Below, one piece after another: positions 49,001 to 60,596 of a stretch of 64,000 nucleotides of DNA (positions are counted from its first letter, which is position 1; each line of letters starts with the position of its first letter). Made by a program: the position numbers and the translations under genes. The notes beneath the pieces were generated by a model that searched no databases, was not told the DNA's origin, and saw nothing but the letters and a program-made list of their open reading frames with translations. The DNA is from Brachionus rotundiformis (Eukaryota > Rotifera > Eurotatoria > Ploima > Brachionidae), in the NCBI GenBank assembly GCA_016802295.1, contig JAESIW010000200.1, positions 2,077,923-2,141,922 of the forward strand, in the 5' to 3' direction.

Positions 49001-49334
49001 GTGAGTAGGGGTAAATTTTTCAATAAAACTTTAGGATAGCTTTTCAAGAATATAATCTCAAAAAGGTTTTTGGTTTCTGCTCAATATTCGATTATATGCC
49101 TCATAGAGATTCATAACTTTCGATTAAAACCCACGTTTGTATTTTAAAAAGAATGAAAACTAATAAGAAAAAAAATCCCAAATATAGAAGTAAATTAAAA
49201 AAAGAATAACTCGATAATTCTTCGCAGCCTAATCGTTGTTTATCTATTTAAGAAGAATCATTTTCAATTTTAAAAAGTTTATTTTTTAAGAAAGTAAACA
49301 AATTAAAAAAAATAAGCACCAAGTGCGATATAGC
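46083..49334. other. Intergenic, nothing recognised
   Basis: About 3.25 kb of A/T-rich sequence with many homopolymer runs. I see no gene, RNA or clear repeat family. Confidence 0.55.
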
Positions 49335-50140
49335 ATGAATATAATTGCTCAAGTAAAAGACAACTTTTTATCCAAATTGTCCAAGATGCTCAAGAAATTC
49401 ATCAACCTAACCGAATGGTTGAAAGCTTATTCTTGCAAGAAGAAGCATAAAATCGTCTTAAAAGACAACTATCTATCAATTTATGCTCAAATACTCACAT
49501 TTTTGTTATGCATCAATTTTTCCATTTCGATTCCAATTTCTCAAAAAGCCGATTCCATAAGCAACATAGGTAATAACTTTCATATTTGTTTATAATAAAT
49601 TGTAGTAATAGTTTTGATTGCAGATAAATCTGAGCGCTCGACCGCTGTTGAAGCCAAGCTTGTTAGCCAAACATCCACGAAAAGTCCGGCTATTTCAAAA
49701 TTTATCAAAAATTTAATACTTGCATTTGATCAAGATGGTAAGATAACAACTGTAAAATACATTTTTTAGATATTAAATTTTATATCTATTTTTCAGCAGA
49801 TCAGCAATTGAATTTTAAAGAATTGAGTCAATTGTTGACCAATGATACTTTAATGAAAAAATTCGAAAATATCTTATACAAAAAACAGGGCACAATTCTT
49901 CAAAAATTGGTACTTAGTAGCACCACAAATAGACCAGTGACAATTCAAAATGCTCTAAAGCAAAAAGAAAATAACAATTTAAAATCAAACAAAAAATCTA
50001 AACTTGTGGAAGAATTTCAAAAAGAAGGAGATGAATACTTCATTGAAACTGGAGATGAAACATCACATCAAAAAATGGAGACAAAGATATTTACCTATTC
50101 GTCGCCAAAAACAAGTCATAGTTCAAAAAGCAGTTCTTAA
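49335..50140 (+). CDS. Unrecognised EF-hand protein with long basic leader
   Basis: Exons are 49335-49569, 49624-49737 and 49797-50140, giving 230 aa. I do not recognise the protein. Residues 1-48 are strongly basic. A hydrophobic stretch (SIYAQILTFLLCINFSISIP, ~49-68) could be a signal peptide with a long n-region or a signal anchor. Residues ~108-128 contain a canonical 12-residue EF-hand loop, DQDADQQLNFKE, with Asp at 1, 3 and 5, Leu at 8 and Glu at 12, flanked by helices (FIKNLILAF and LSQLLTND). The last ~60 residues are Lys/Glu/Ser-rich. Intron 2 ends in a tandem acceptor (CAGCAG). The downstream AG would drop one Ala and shorten the calcium loop to 11 residues. Introns are 54 and 59 bp. 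The ATG was chosen over an upstream in-frame GTG. Confidence 0.75.
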
Positions 50141-50711
50141 AGCACTGAATTTTAGTCAAAAGGCCCAATTGAATTGCATTTGTCCTTTTATCAAAAATTA
50201 ATTTATTGATCAGATAATATGTTTATTTCCAAGTTTTTTTTTTTAATAATGATGCTGGAATCAGATTCGAGCAATTTTCTAAAATTGTTGTTCTTTTATA
50301 TTTATTATGTGGAACTTAATTTAGATCAGAAATTTAGCTGGATCAGATGATGATTTACGAATATAGACATTTTATGCTTTAATGATATATTTTTAATTTT
50401 CAAACGAAAATATTTTTTAGTTTTATTTAATTAAGCAGATATAGAAAATTTTTTAATTCTTTTGGTCAAATTTTTAATAAAATTAAACAAAAATAAAAAA
50501 CATATTTTTCTTTTGAACAAAAAACACCTCAACTTGAATAAGATTGAATATTTTGATTAAAACGGATAAATATACACCATAAATAGATCTAAACAAATTT
50601 TCCAAATGCTAGTTTTTTGGACGATTAAGACTTATTTACCATAAAATTATTAGACTAAAAGAATACATCAAATCAAAATCAAAACAAAAACATCAGTCAT
50701 ATTGAAATGAT

Positions 50712-51257
50712 TTAGCTGTCTTTGAAGCTCTGGTATATTTCTTTTAGATCACCAATCAGTTTGGAATCTTGTGAATTTTCGGCGTATAAAGCCAAAGTCT
50801 TTATTGGAATTTTCCAGGATTTTTTCTCAAGTCTCTGTAAATTCTTATCCAATTTGAACGCTTTTTTAATAGTTGATTCAGAAATTTGTGGCTGAAAATT
50901 TAAATGGCGCTGCAGTTTTTTCGAATAGAGCTGTTGGTTGAACGATGCAGCTTTTAAAAGATATCTCATATAGCTGTCATCTTCAATCGACTTTAAAACC
51001 TCTTTGAGCGTCTCTGCATACTTTGTGGCTGTGTCGGAAAAAGTTGACTTGTCATCGGCATATAAGTTGTCGTTTTCGATTTCACCAAGGGCCTCGAAAT
51101 TTGCTGGGGACGCATGTGAGCTCTTCATTAAAAAAACAAGGATCAAAAAGATTATTTTGTACCAGAATGTTTTTGTTTTGAATTTGTTTGAGTAAAGTAA
51201 GTTGGAGCTTTTGCTTGAGCTTTTCCATCTATCAGAGAACCACCAGATACCAAACAT
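50712..51257 (-). CDS. Unrecognised secreted or type II membrane protein
   Basis: A single exon of 181 aa. I do not recognise it. Residues 1-31 are basic and Ser-rich (WKSSSKSSNLLYSNKFKTKT). A hydrophobic core follows (FWYKIIFLILVFLM, ~31-44), then SSHASPA, a plausible signal-peptidase site. The remaining ~135 residues are charged and predicted helical, without cysteines or tyrosine-rich repeats. The gene is tail-to-tail with the EF-hand gene (571 bp between stops) and shares its long-basic-leader layout, though I see no sequence similarity. It could be a processed precursor: several Lys-Lys and Lys-Arg-like pairs occur, but no repeated peptide. Confidence 0.6.
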   Translation of the reverse strand: MFGIWWFSDRWKSSSKSSNLLYSNKFKTKTFWYKIIFLILVFLMKSSHASPANFEALGEIENDNLYADDKSTFSDTATKYAETLKEVLKSIEDDSYMRYLLKAASFNQQLYSKKLQRHLNFQPQISESTIKKAFKLDKNLQRLEKKSWKIPIKTLALYAENSQDSKLIGDLKEIYQSFKDS

Positions 51258-54039
51258 TTTATTGTGTAACAGTTGGTTTTTTCTTTTGTTGGTAAATTTG
51301 ATTTAATGTATTATTATTGTATTCTAAAAAAGTTGTTATCTATTTGAATGACTTTTAAACCATTTTACAATTTCTATCTAAAAAATTCAACTATTTCAAA
51401 TAAAAGAGTAAAAATAATTTTAATTACTTATCTTGAATCATTTAAAAGTTTAAAATGAAATCAAAAATAATTAAAATTTTCAATTAGGTATAAGAGATAA
51501 TTTGAAATTTTATAGTGTATGTTTTCTAGATACAAAAATTCATTCAAATTTTTAACATTTCCACAATCTTATTTCCAAGAGCCGTTTAAATGAAAATAAA
51601 CTATTATTATACAAAAAAAATGAGACTCTCAAATTTTGACATATATTTAGCACCGGAAATTTAAGCTAAAAATTAAGTAACTTTACGCAAAACTTCCAAT
51701 AAAATTAGCTTAATTACGCAATAAATAAAATCTAATTTGTCAATAGTTTAAATTCCATGGACTGTGATTATATTTTTTAAAAGTCGACCAAGCTTTGCTG
51801 AAAATTTAAAAAATTAATTAACAACCTTATATTCAAAATTACAAATTAATTTAAGGTACTACTAAAAATTGCATATTGTTTAAAGTTCATTGTTAAATTT
51901 AGAAAATCTTGTTGCGATAAATGAGTAAGTTTATAATTAAATTTGTTGATAAGAGTTTTATTACAATTCAAAGTCTTGAATTTTTTTGAAAAATTTAAAA
52001 AATTTTTTTGGGCATTTGATCATAAAAAAAGTAGTTTGAAAGAACCCATAAGCGAATTAGTTAATTATGATTAATTGCTTTCTGATAACTAAAATAGACC
52101 AAAATAACTGATCTTAAAACCAACAATTTAAAATTAAATTTTTATATATAATTTTTATCAACCTAGATTGAGCAAAATATCACCCATATTTTTAAATCCC
52201 GATATGATTTTATGGATAAATTTCCTTTTATTAAATTTAAATGATTGCAATAACTTTAAGTATAATTTTAATTTTCCTGATATCAAATGTGACATATTTT
52301 TGAAGAAAAACTTTAATAAGAGATTAAAAAAAATAAAACAAAGCCTGAAAGTATTTATTGGTTTATTATTACATAATAGTTTTTATTGTTGATCAATTAT
52401 CAAAGTTTAATAATTTGTCTAGTAATAATGATTTACTTTAATATTTAATTATTTCATGTTTTAATAAACTGATTAACGAAAAAAATACAACTTTTAAATA
52501 ATTAATTTTTTAACATTCTAGTGATTTTATAGATTATATAAAGGGAACTATTTTCCACTAACACTTGCTTATTTGGCAATTATTAAATCAAATACATCTT
52601 AATGCCTTCTTTATACTAAGACTGTTTATGTAAAATCTCAATATTTGACGAAATTCTAATAAATCGTTTAAATCATTTTTCAAAAAATTGTAAAAATATA
52701 ATTTCTTATCTTAAAAAAATATATATCTTTTGATTTATGTTTTTTTTTTGGATTATTATTTAAAATAATGAAACTGCGTGAAAAAGAACTAAAAAAATGA
52801 AGCTATTAGTTTAATTTAAATATGAATGATATTTGAATAAGAAAAGATGCTTGTCTTTTTTTAGAAAAGACAATTCAAATTGTTATCCTAAACTAAAAAG
52901 AAATAGTCATTTGTGATAATTAATTTTTTTCTTTTAAATTTTAATTCTTTTTCGATTTGTAACAAAAATTAAGATGATTATTTATATTCGAAAATTTGTG
53001 ATTGTTTAATTTAGAGAAATGACACTTAAATGCCGTCAATGCGTTAAGTAAACATCATTTTAGAATTAAAATTTTAATTTGATTCTAAGCTAAGAACATG
53101 CATTTATTTAGACTTAGTAATTTTTTAGACAAATAGAATATTTAAAAATAACTTGTAAAAAATACATGGGCGAATAGACTTATTTCAAAGAATAAAAAAT
53201 AATCTAATTGTTATGAAATAAACTCTAATATGATAATTATCTTAATTTTATAAATTTGTCCACTTTATTGCTCACGCAATTAAATAAAATCGAAAAAATC
53301 CAAATGAATTTTCCTATAAAAAGCTGCTAATTTTTAGGATTTGCAAAAAAAAATCTAAATTGACTTATTCCTGATAGAAATACCAAAATTTTTAATTTGT
53401 AAAAAATTTTATACTATTTGAGTAAAAGCTCAATAATTTTTTAGGCAATATCAACTGCTTAAATAGATAAATTTATACACTTTTGTTCATTAAAAATCGA
53501 TTTTCAAATATTGCCTACGTTGTTCACCCATTTAAAAATTAAAAAAATTAAAACATTCAATTTATTCCTATTATATTTTAAAATTTTTTTTCCAGAATGA
53601 ACTAAAAAATATTAATTTCTAGCAAAAAAAGATAATTTACAATTAAAATTGCATTAAGTAAATTTTTATTTATTAAATCTGATTATAAAATATAAATTCT
53701 TAATTTTTTCTGATGAATAAATTTACTGATCTAGAATTTTGAAGTTTAAATTTTCATTTTATAATTAAAATTTTTTATACCTAAAAAATAAATTAATTTT
53801 CAATATGTATAAAAACGTTTTTTAATCAAATAATTGAAAAATGGTCGTTTGTTCAATTTGTTTTACAGATGACAAAAATTCCTAGAAAAATATTAAAATA
53901 AAATATTTTTATTGAAACCAGATAAATTAATATTAAAACTGAATTAAAAAAATAGATACAAATTTATTAATTAAAAATTCATATTTAATAATTAATAGTT
54001 GATACAATAAGGAAAAATGTGATCGATTTGATTTTTAAG
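51258..54039. other. Intergenic, nothing recognised
   Basis: About 2.8 kb of A/T-rich sequence between the small orphan gene and the 3' end of FAK. Only chance open frames are present (for example 52168-52392). Confidence 0.55.
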
Positions 54040-57000
54040 TTAGGATTTTTGTCGAGTAAGTGTAAGGAATAGATCATTGGCATTTCTGGCCATTTCTAGA
54101 GAACTGCTAATCACCTTCTCAGTTCGATTCATTTTTAGCTCGTAAACCAAAGTGTTCAAGCATTTTTCCAATTCGTCCACCTGTTCACTAATTACTCTCG
54201 ATGATTTAAACATTTCGATGCTGTAAATCGTTTCTATTAAATTCTCCAAAGACTGAATAATTTCTTTAAGTTTAGAGTCTAAATTTTGTCTACTATCTCC
54301 ATTTAATAATTTAATAAAAATCGATATGTTATGAATAAATTTAAGAGTTAAATCTCTAAGGACTAAATCTTTTGCTGATGTACAAGAATCGGAATTTGTG
54401 GATACTTCCTTTAAAATTTCAATTCAATTAAATAAAATAAAAAGCCCTTTTATTTGATTAAAAATTACTTTGTTGAATTTAGCATCTTTTAATTCATTTT
54501 GAGAATTTTTTTCCCCGTAAATTTCAATCTTCTAAATTAAATGAATTTTATTAAAAATGTGAGTTTTAAATTTGGTAAAATACATTTAACAATTGAGAAA
54601 GATTGGATGAAGTGTCGTTTTTGGTAGGAAAAGGATAAGATTTTTTTTGTTCTGAACGTATTGGTGAAAAATCGCTAATTTTATTTAAATTGATTCGGCT
54701 AGGTTTCGGCGGAGGCGACAAAGTCTTATATTCTTTGGAATCTGGCTCTAATTTGGGGCTTCGATGTCTACTAATAGTCATAGTTACACTAAGTAAGCTA
54801 GACGTATTTGAATGAGTAGAAAGATTGGAACTGAGACTGAGATCTGATCTAAGCGATGACGCTGTTGATATTGATTCTAGTTCTTTTTTGTCCAGGTATT
54901 GAGAATAGATAAGGCTTTTTGAAGTTATTTTTAATTATAAATCTTTTTATCAAATTTTAAAACCAATTTATTATTTCTAATCATTTAACTATCAATTACA
55001 TAAGTATTTAAAACTAGAACTTGGTTTGAAGAGACATTATAATAATTCTAAATTCTCTTCTAAATTAGAGAAAATAATTCTCTTCGAGTATGTAAATAAA
55101 TTGATAATAAATAAAATCAACAATATTTTTTTAAGTTTAATTAATTAAAACCTGATAGATTTTTTTAGACTGGTAAAATTAGGTCGTCTGGCACTGTCAT
55201 ATTCCCAGCATTGTAGCATAAGAATATAAAGCTCGTTAGGACAGACCTTTGGTTTTTCAAGCCGTTGTTTTTCTTCGATTAATTTTATAACATCGGTATT
55301 TTTTATTCCTTGAAATGGTTTCTCTCCGAAAGACATTATTTCCCAAAGACAAATACCTAATTTAGAAAATATTAATTAAAATCTTAATTTACAAAAAAAA
55401 GCATATTTATAACCAAACATCCAAATATCACTCTGACTTGTAAATTTTCTAAAATTTATTGACTCAGGTGCCATCCATTTAATTGGTAATTTGCATTTAG
55501 ATGCTTAAAAGCAGAGATGAAATTAATAAAAAAATTTTTTGGGTAAAACACACTATTTTTAAAATTAACTATCTTAATATTTAAAATAAAAACTTAGTTT
55601 ATTAATCCGAAAATTTTATGCACCTTTAATTACTAGACTACATTAGGTACAAGTATTACTAATGAAAAATTATTTTATTAAAAAATGTCTTTAGAGATAA
55701 ATTAAATAAATCAAATTTTTTAATGTAATTAAGTCATCTTTTAATGTTATGACGCTCAACTATTTTCGAGTAAAATATTTTTTTAAAGATGATTAATAAT
55801 TTGAAATATTTATGATCCTAATAAAATAAAATTTCTTTTAAAAATGTGCAATATATTGTAAAAAGCATCGAACTTTTGATACCTAAATAAAAGTTTTCGT
55901 TTACTTCTCTGGAAAGACCAAAATCCGCCAATTTTAAGCATTCATGACTAAAAACTAATATATTTCTAGCTGCTATATCTCTAAAATTACAAATATAATG
56001 ATAAAAAAAGAAAATTTTTAAAAATTATTATTTTTCTAATAATATTAAATTTTAAACCTGTGAACATATTTTCTACTTTGCAAATATTCCATTGCGCTGT
56101 TCAATTGTAAACAATATAGCAATAAAGTTTTGGTCTCGATTTGGTTTTTATTATTTTGCAAATAATTTCTCAATTGACCAAACTTGGCTAATTCCATGAC
56201 AATTGATAGAGAATCGCTTACACAAACACCAATTAATTTTATGATATGAGGATGGTCAAAATTTTGCATCATTTCTGGGTAAATAATTTCAAATATGTCA
56301 ATGTAAATTTAAAAAAAATAAAATTTTTACTTGCTTCTCGAACAAAACGCATAAAAATCAGATCTTTTTCACCTGAATCATCCTCAAATTCAAATTCATT
56401 TTTATTTTTTAATATTTTTATGGCAACATCCAGCTCCGTCATATTCTATTTTAAAAATTTTATTATTTTTCATTATTATTTTAACTCTAAGAGCTAAGAG
56501 ATCAAAAATTAAAATTTTTTGATTACCGAATTTTAAAAAAAGTCTAATTTTTTAATATTAATAATTTTTAAAATAAAGTTAAAAATTCTTAAAAAATCAT
56601 ATTTTTCATTTCCGATATCTATTCATGGTGTTTATTAGCTACTAAGAAAACAACAATAAAAATTAATAGTAAGTATTTTGAAAATTGAATTTAATTCTTC
56701 TTAGCTTCACGATGCTCAATGAAAATTTTCTCATAGGAAAAAAATTACTTTTTTTTTATATATTCCCCGGTAAACTTCTCCAAACTGACCACTGCCTAGT
56801 TTTTCATGAAAGACAAGATTTTCATTTAGAATTCGGTCGCAATTATCCAATTCATTTGAGGCTAAATTTTCGATTTTGGCTTCGATATTGTTTTCAGTCT
56901 GGAATTCTGAAGAGCTCAATTGATCATTTTCATTCAAGATTAAAGCCAAATTTTTTCCTTTTAAATAAAAAAATATTTTTTTTGACTATTTACAAATTAC

Positions 57001-58642
57001 TAGATAAAAAAATTACTTTTTTCCCTATTAATTCGTTTTGTATCTATAGATTCGTCATTAAAGCTTTTATCTGAACTTTTTCTGTTTTCATTAGCCTCGG
57101 ATATATTTGAAGACCTGTTACTTTTACCAGTTTTGTTTGACCAGACACTTTGTCTCTTTTGGCTCAACAGACAGTACAAATCAATTAATGAGGCCAAATT
57201 TTCGGCTTCGTTTAAATTCGAAAATTTGAATATCAGAAGCTATTCAAAAAAAAATTAAATAAGCATTTAAAAAAGAATTTGTTTTAAGATTAGAAGCTTT
57301 ATATCTGGGGAATTTGACAAAATTTTAAAATTTTTCTTTGATCAAGAGACATCTTATATAAAATGCATACAAGCTATTTTGGAACCTCTTTTGCGTCGGA
57401 TATTTTAAGTTTTAGAAGTCCATCTATTTCATTGTCGTCCAGTTCTGTACTTATTTGGCATATGTCTATAAACTTTGTTTTCTCAAAAACCTTGATAAAT
57501 AAAATTAAACAATAAAAGAGATAAATTTCGATTAAACTTCTTCTGAATTGTTTGTTCGGAATGAAATGCCCATATCAAAGCTAACTAGAACAACTATTGG
57601 AACACTCCAGGTAACCTTAGAAAAATAGTCAATTAAATATTATTTATAATAATGAATATTAGATTACTCCAAGATGACATTTATAGCTTTCTTCATTATA
57701 TTTCCATATATTTTTTAATTTTTCCAGATACTTAAGTATACAATCAACTTCATTCCAACTTTCATAAGATTTCAAGCCCTTGATGATCATTTTTTTCAGA
57801 TTTTTAGCCTTGAAAAATGTGAATCATTGTATAAAAATTTTAAGAAATATTTTGTTTACTTTTTGTTGAAGCACTAACTCAGGGAAAAATCTTTTTAAAC
57901 CAACATCTTTTTCCAAATATTCGAAGTTAATTTTTTTATTTAAAACATTTGGATGCATATTTTGAAAAGCGCGTCTTTTAAATTATATTTTTAGTATGAA
58001 AAAGTTAAGAAATACGCTGACAAACCTCATCTCTAAACATCCTAATTCTAGTAAAATTGGTATAAGATCTGGTTCAGTAATGTTCGGAGCAATAAATTGG
58101 TTAAAATCATTCTTGACTTGCTCATAAAAATAACCAAAAGTAACCGGATCTTTGAATTGAATTTCGTTGAGATCCGAAGAAAGAGCCCTAACTCTTAGTT
58201 GAAGCCTTAAAAAACAAAAAAGATACAAAAAAAAACATTACATTCTGTTAATATTTTACTTCCAGAAATCAGTAGCACTGGGATTCTCATCGGACTGACC
58301 GATCATTTTTAACCAGTCTTTAATAAGTATATTATTTTTGAGCCAAAAAAATTGCTCTATTCTCTTAGATTGAGCTCCGGGACAATTGTCATCGGAGTTA
58401 CCTGGATCAAAATCTTTGGAAGGAATCGAAAATTTGGTCGATCTTAGTTGAAAACATTGTTTAAATCGAAGCTCGTTAAGGGACAGTCTTCCTTTTATTA
58501 CCACTCTGATAATTTCCTTGATACAATTTAGATAAAAATATCCCAATTTGGTAAATTATTTTACCTCAGCAGTAGTAAAATCATTAAATTTGAGTGTTGT
58601 ACATCCATTGTTAAAGTATACTTTGATTATTGACTTTGACAT
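54040..58642 (-). CDS. PTK2: Focal adhesion kinase (FERM-kinase-FAT)
   Basis: I built 17 minus-strand exons: 58565-58642, 58260-58516, 58026-58205, 57860-57974, 57668-57808, 57538-57615, 57386-57490, 57017-57239, 56749-56957, 56331-56445, 56058-56274, 55883-55980, 55414-55503, 55152-55356, 54584-54914, 54469-54531 and 54040-54408. Together they give 2,874 nt, 957 aa (human 1,052). FAK relays integrin signals at focal adhesions. FERM (~1-345): FYEQVKNDF, LELGCLEMR, EYLEKDVGLKRFFPE. Kinase (~440-705): GSGQFGEV, VAIK (Lys ~472), DHPHIIKLIGV, HRDIAARN, DFGLSR, PIKWMAPESINFRKFT, GEKPFQGIKNTDVI. A Pro-rich PPPKPSR follows, then the FAT helices (~836-957). The FERM-kinase linker has no Tyr, and the activation loop reads NFYLASK, so one of the usual two Tyr is Phe. 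The N-terminus lacks ~30 residues before the FERM start. The exon 7 donor (GAG^GTTCC) is weak but aligns well. Confidence 0.94.
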
Positions 58643-59238
58643 ATTGTCTTTTCATAAAAAAGATTCGGTTAAGTGTACACTTTGCTTTGAGGCTATCTTT
58701 AGTTGTGAACCATTTGGAAAATTATTTTTGTTTTTTAATGAATACTCTTAAAAACAAAAATAAATTAGTTTACTTGAAATATAAAAGCAAAAACAAAGTT
58801 TTAATGGCTTTTTTAACCAATTTCTATGGTTTAGGAAGTTGTTTGTGATTGAGAGGAAAGTATTTTTTTAAATAAACTAAAAATTATGATCATTCAATTT
58901 TTTTATGCAAATTAAAAATATTTTTTTTTAGGAATAAAAGACAATTTAAATTTTGATTAATTAAGTTCGACTCAAAACTGCGAATTTTCAAGAGCATTTT
59001 AATAAAAGATAAACTTAAAGGTAGAATAATTGATTTGAGTGAATTAAATTATGCATTTCATCTATAAAGCCTCATTAAACTTGGCAATTACTTTTGCCAA
59101 ATTCTGAATATTTGTTAACTTGGAAATGTGTTGATTAGTTTAAATTTCATGTAATTGTTAAATTAAAATTTTATTTGTTTAAATAATTCCTTTATTCTTA
59201 ATTTTAAAATTATCGTTTTATTTAGACTATATAACAAG
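58643..59238. promoter_or_regulatory. Head-to-head FAK / RAE1 intergenic region
   Basis: These 596 bp separate divergent start codons, so this is a candidate shared promoter. It contains short open frames on the plus strand that stop before RAE1 and are probably chance. An acceptor-like TTTATTTAG lies 13 nt before the RAE1 ATG, and TTATGAAAAG lies 5 nt before the FAK ATG. Confidence 0.4.
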
Positions 59239-60258
59239 ATGACAGGTATTGAGGTAGTACAACCACCAGAAGATAGTATTAGCTGTTTAAAATTCAGCCC
59301 AGAGGCCATTCCTCAAACTTTCCTAATTGGTACATCATGGGCTAATGACATTCGCTGTTGGGAAATCGAAGATAACGGCAAATCAGTGCCAAAAGCCATC
59401 AAAAATCATGACGCTCCTATTCTAAGCGCTTGTTGGAGTCAAGATGGTACTAAAGTATTTACAGCATCTTGTGACAAAACTGCCAAAATGTGGGATCTTC
59501 AAGCAAATCAATTTGTACAAATTGCGCAGCATGATGCACCAATTAAGACTATTCATCACATAGTTCGACCAAATTATTCATGTGTAATGACAGGTAGTTG
59601 GGATAAGACATTAAAATTTTGGGATTTGAGATCGCCTACTCCATTAGGTGTCATCCAACTACCAGATAGATGTTACTGTGCAGATGTTAATGGACCAATG
59701 GCAATCGTGAGTGGAGCAAATCGATTCATTAAAGTATATAATCTTGATAACAACCCTCAGGAGGTTAAGTCTATAGATAGTCCACTCAAATATCAGCATA
59801 GATGTGTGAGCATATTTTTAGACAAGAACAAAAATCCAACCGGCTTTGCCTTAGGATCAATTGAAGGCAGAGTAGCTATTCAGTATGTAGATACACCAAA
59901 TCCAAAAGATAACTTTACATTCAAGTGTCATCGTAGCCAACAGACAACTCCGTCACAGCCGCAAGACATATTTGCTGTAAATGATATTGCATTCCATCCC
60001 GTATACATGACTTTGGCTACTGTTGGTAGTGATGGCAAATTCAGTTTTTGGGACAAAGACGCTAGGACAAAGCTCAAAACGCCAGATATGTCTGGAGATC
60101 AGCCAATTAGCTGCTGTGCCATTGATGCCCGTGGAAAAATATTCGCATATGCTTTAAGCTATGATTGGCACAAGGGACACGAGTTTAACAATCCAAATAA
60201 AAAAAATCAAATATATTTATTTGATTGTGCCGAGCTTAAGCCTAAAAATCGAACATAA
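59239..60258 (+). CDS. RAE1: RAE1/Gle2 mRNA export factor
   Basis: An intronless gene of 339 aa (human 368). RAE1 is a seven-bladed WD40 protein that binds the GLEBS motif of NUP98 at the nuclear pore, acts in mRNA export and also in the spindle checkpoint with BUB proteins. Conservation is very high: WANDIRCWE, KVFTASCDKTAKMWDLQANQ, IAQHDAPIKTIH, NYSCVMTGSWDKTLKFWDLR, QHRCVSIF, GFALGSIEGRVAIQYV, DNFTFKCHRS, TLATVGSDGKFSFWDKDART, SYDWHKGHEF. It lacks the ~30-residue Gly/Phe-rich N-terminus of the human protein. The frame is open back to the acceptor-like TTTAG at 59221-59225, so a short upstream coding exon cannot be excluded. VPS36 follows 338 bp downstream on the same strand. Confidence 0.97.
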   Translation: MTGIEVVQPPEDSISCLKFSPEAIPQTFLIGTSWANDIRCWEIEDNGKSVPKAIKNHDAPILSACWSQDGTKVFTASCDKTAKMWDLQANQFVQIAQHDAPIKTIHHIVRPNYSCVMTGSWDKTLKFWDLRSPTPLGVIQLPDRCYCADVNGPMAIVSGANRFIKVYNLDNNPQEVKSIDSPLKYQHRCVSIFLDKNKNPTGFALGSIEGRVAIQYVDTPNPKDNFTFKCHRSQQTTPSQPQDIFAVNDIAFHPVYMTLATVGSDGKFSFWDKDARTKLKTPDMSGDQPISCCAIDARGKIFAYALSYDWHKGHEFNNPNKKNQIYLFDCAELKPKNRT

Positions 60259-60596
60259 ATGATTAATTAAAATAGACCAACAATTCACTTTATAAGTTTA
60301 ACTAATCGAATAAAAACACTAATATTTTTAATACTAATTTTTACTAAAATAAAATATAAATAAATTTATTCGAAATCTCAAAATTTTATTTTGCCTATAT
60401 GTAGGCTCTTTTAAAATAGGGCTTTTTTAAAATTATTTATTTTATTTGAAAAATCAAAGATGTATATTTTTAAAATTTTAATCAAATTTTAGTCTTCTAA
60501 TAAATAGATAATTAAAATTATAATTTTTTTAAAGTATTTATACACAAACACAAAATTATTTATTATCTAAGTTAATTAAATTTAATAGATTTAAAA

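Noticed and set aside
52168..52392. 74-codon plus-strand open frame
   Set aside because: Phe/Lys/Asn-rich noise with no recognisable domain.
58548..58848. Plus-strand open frames upstream of RAE1
   Set aside because: They overlap FAK exon 1 in antisense and do not join RAE1 in a convincing way.
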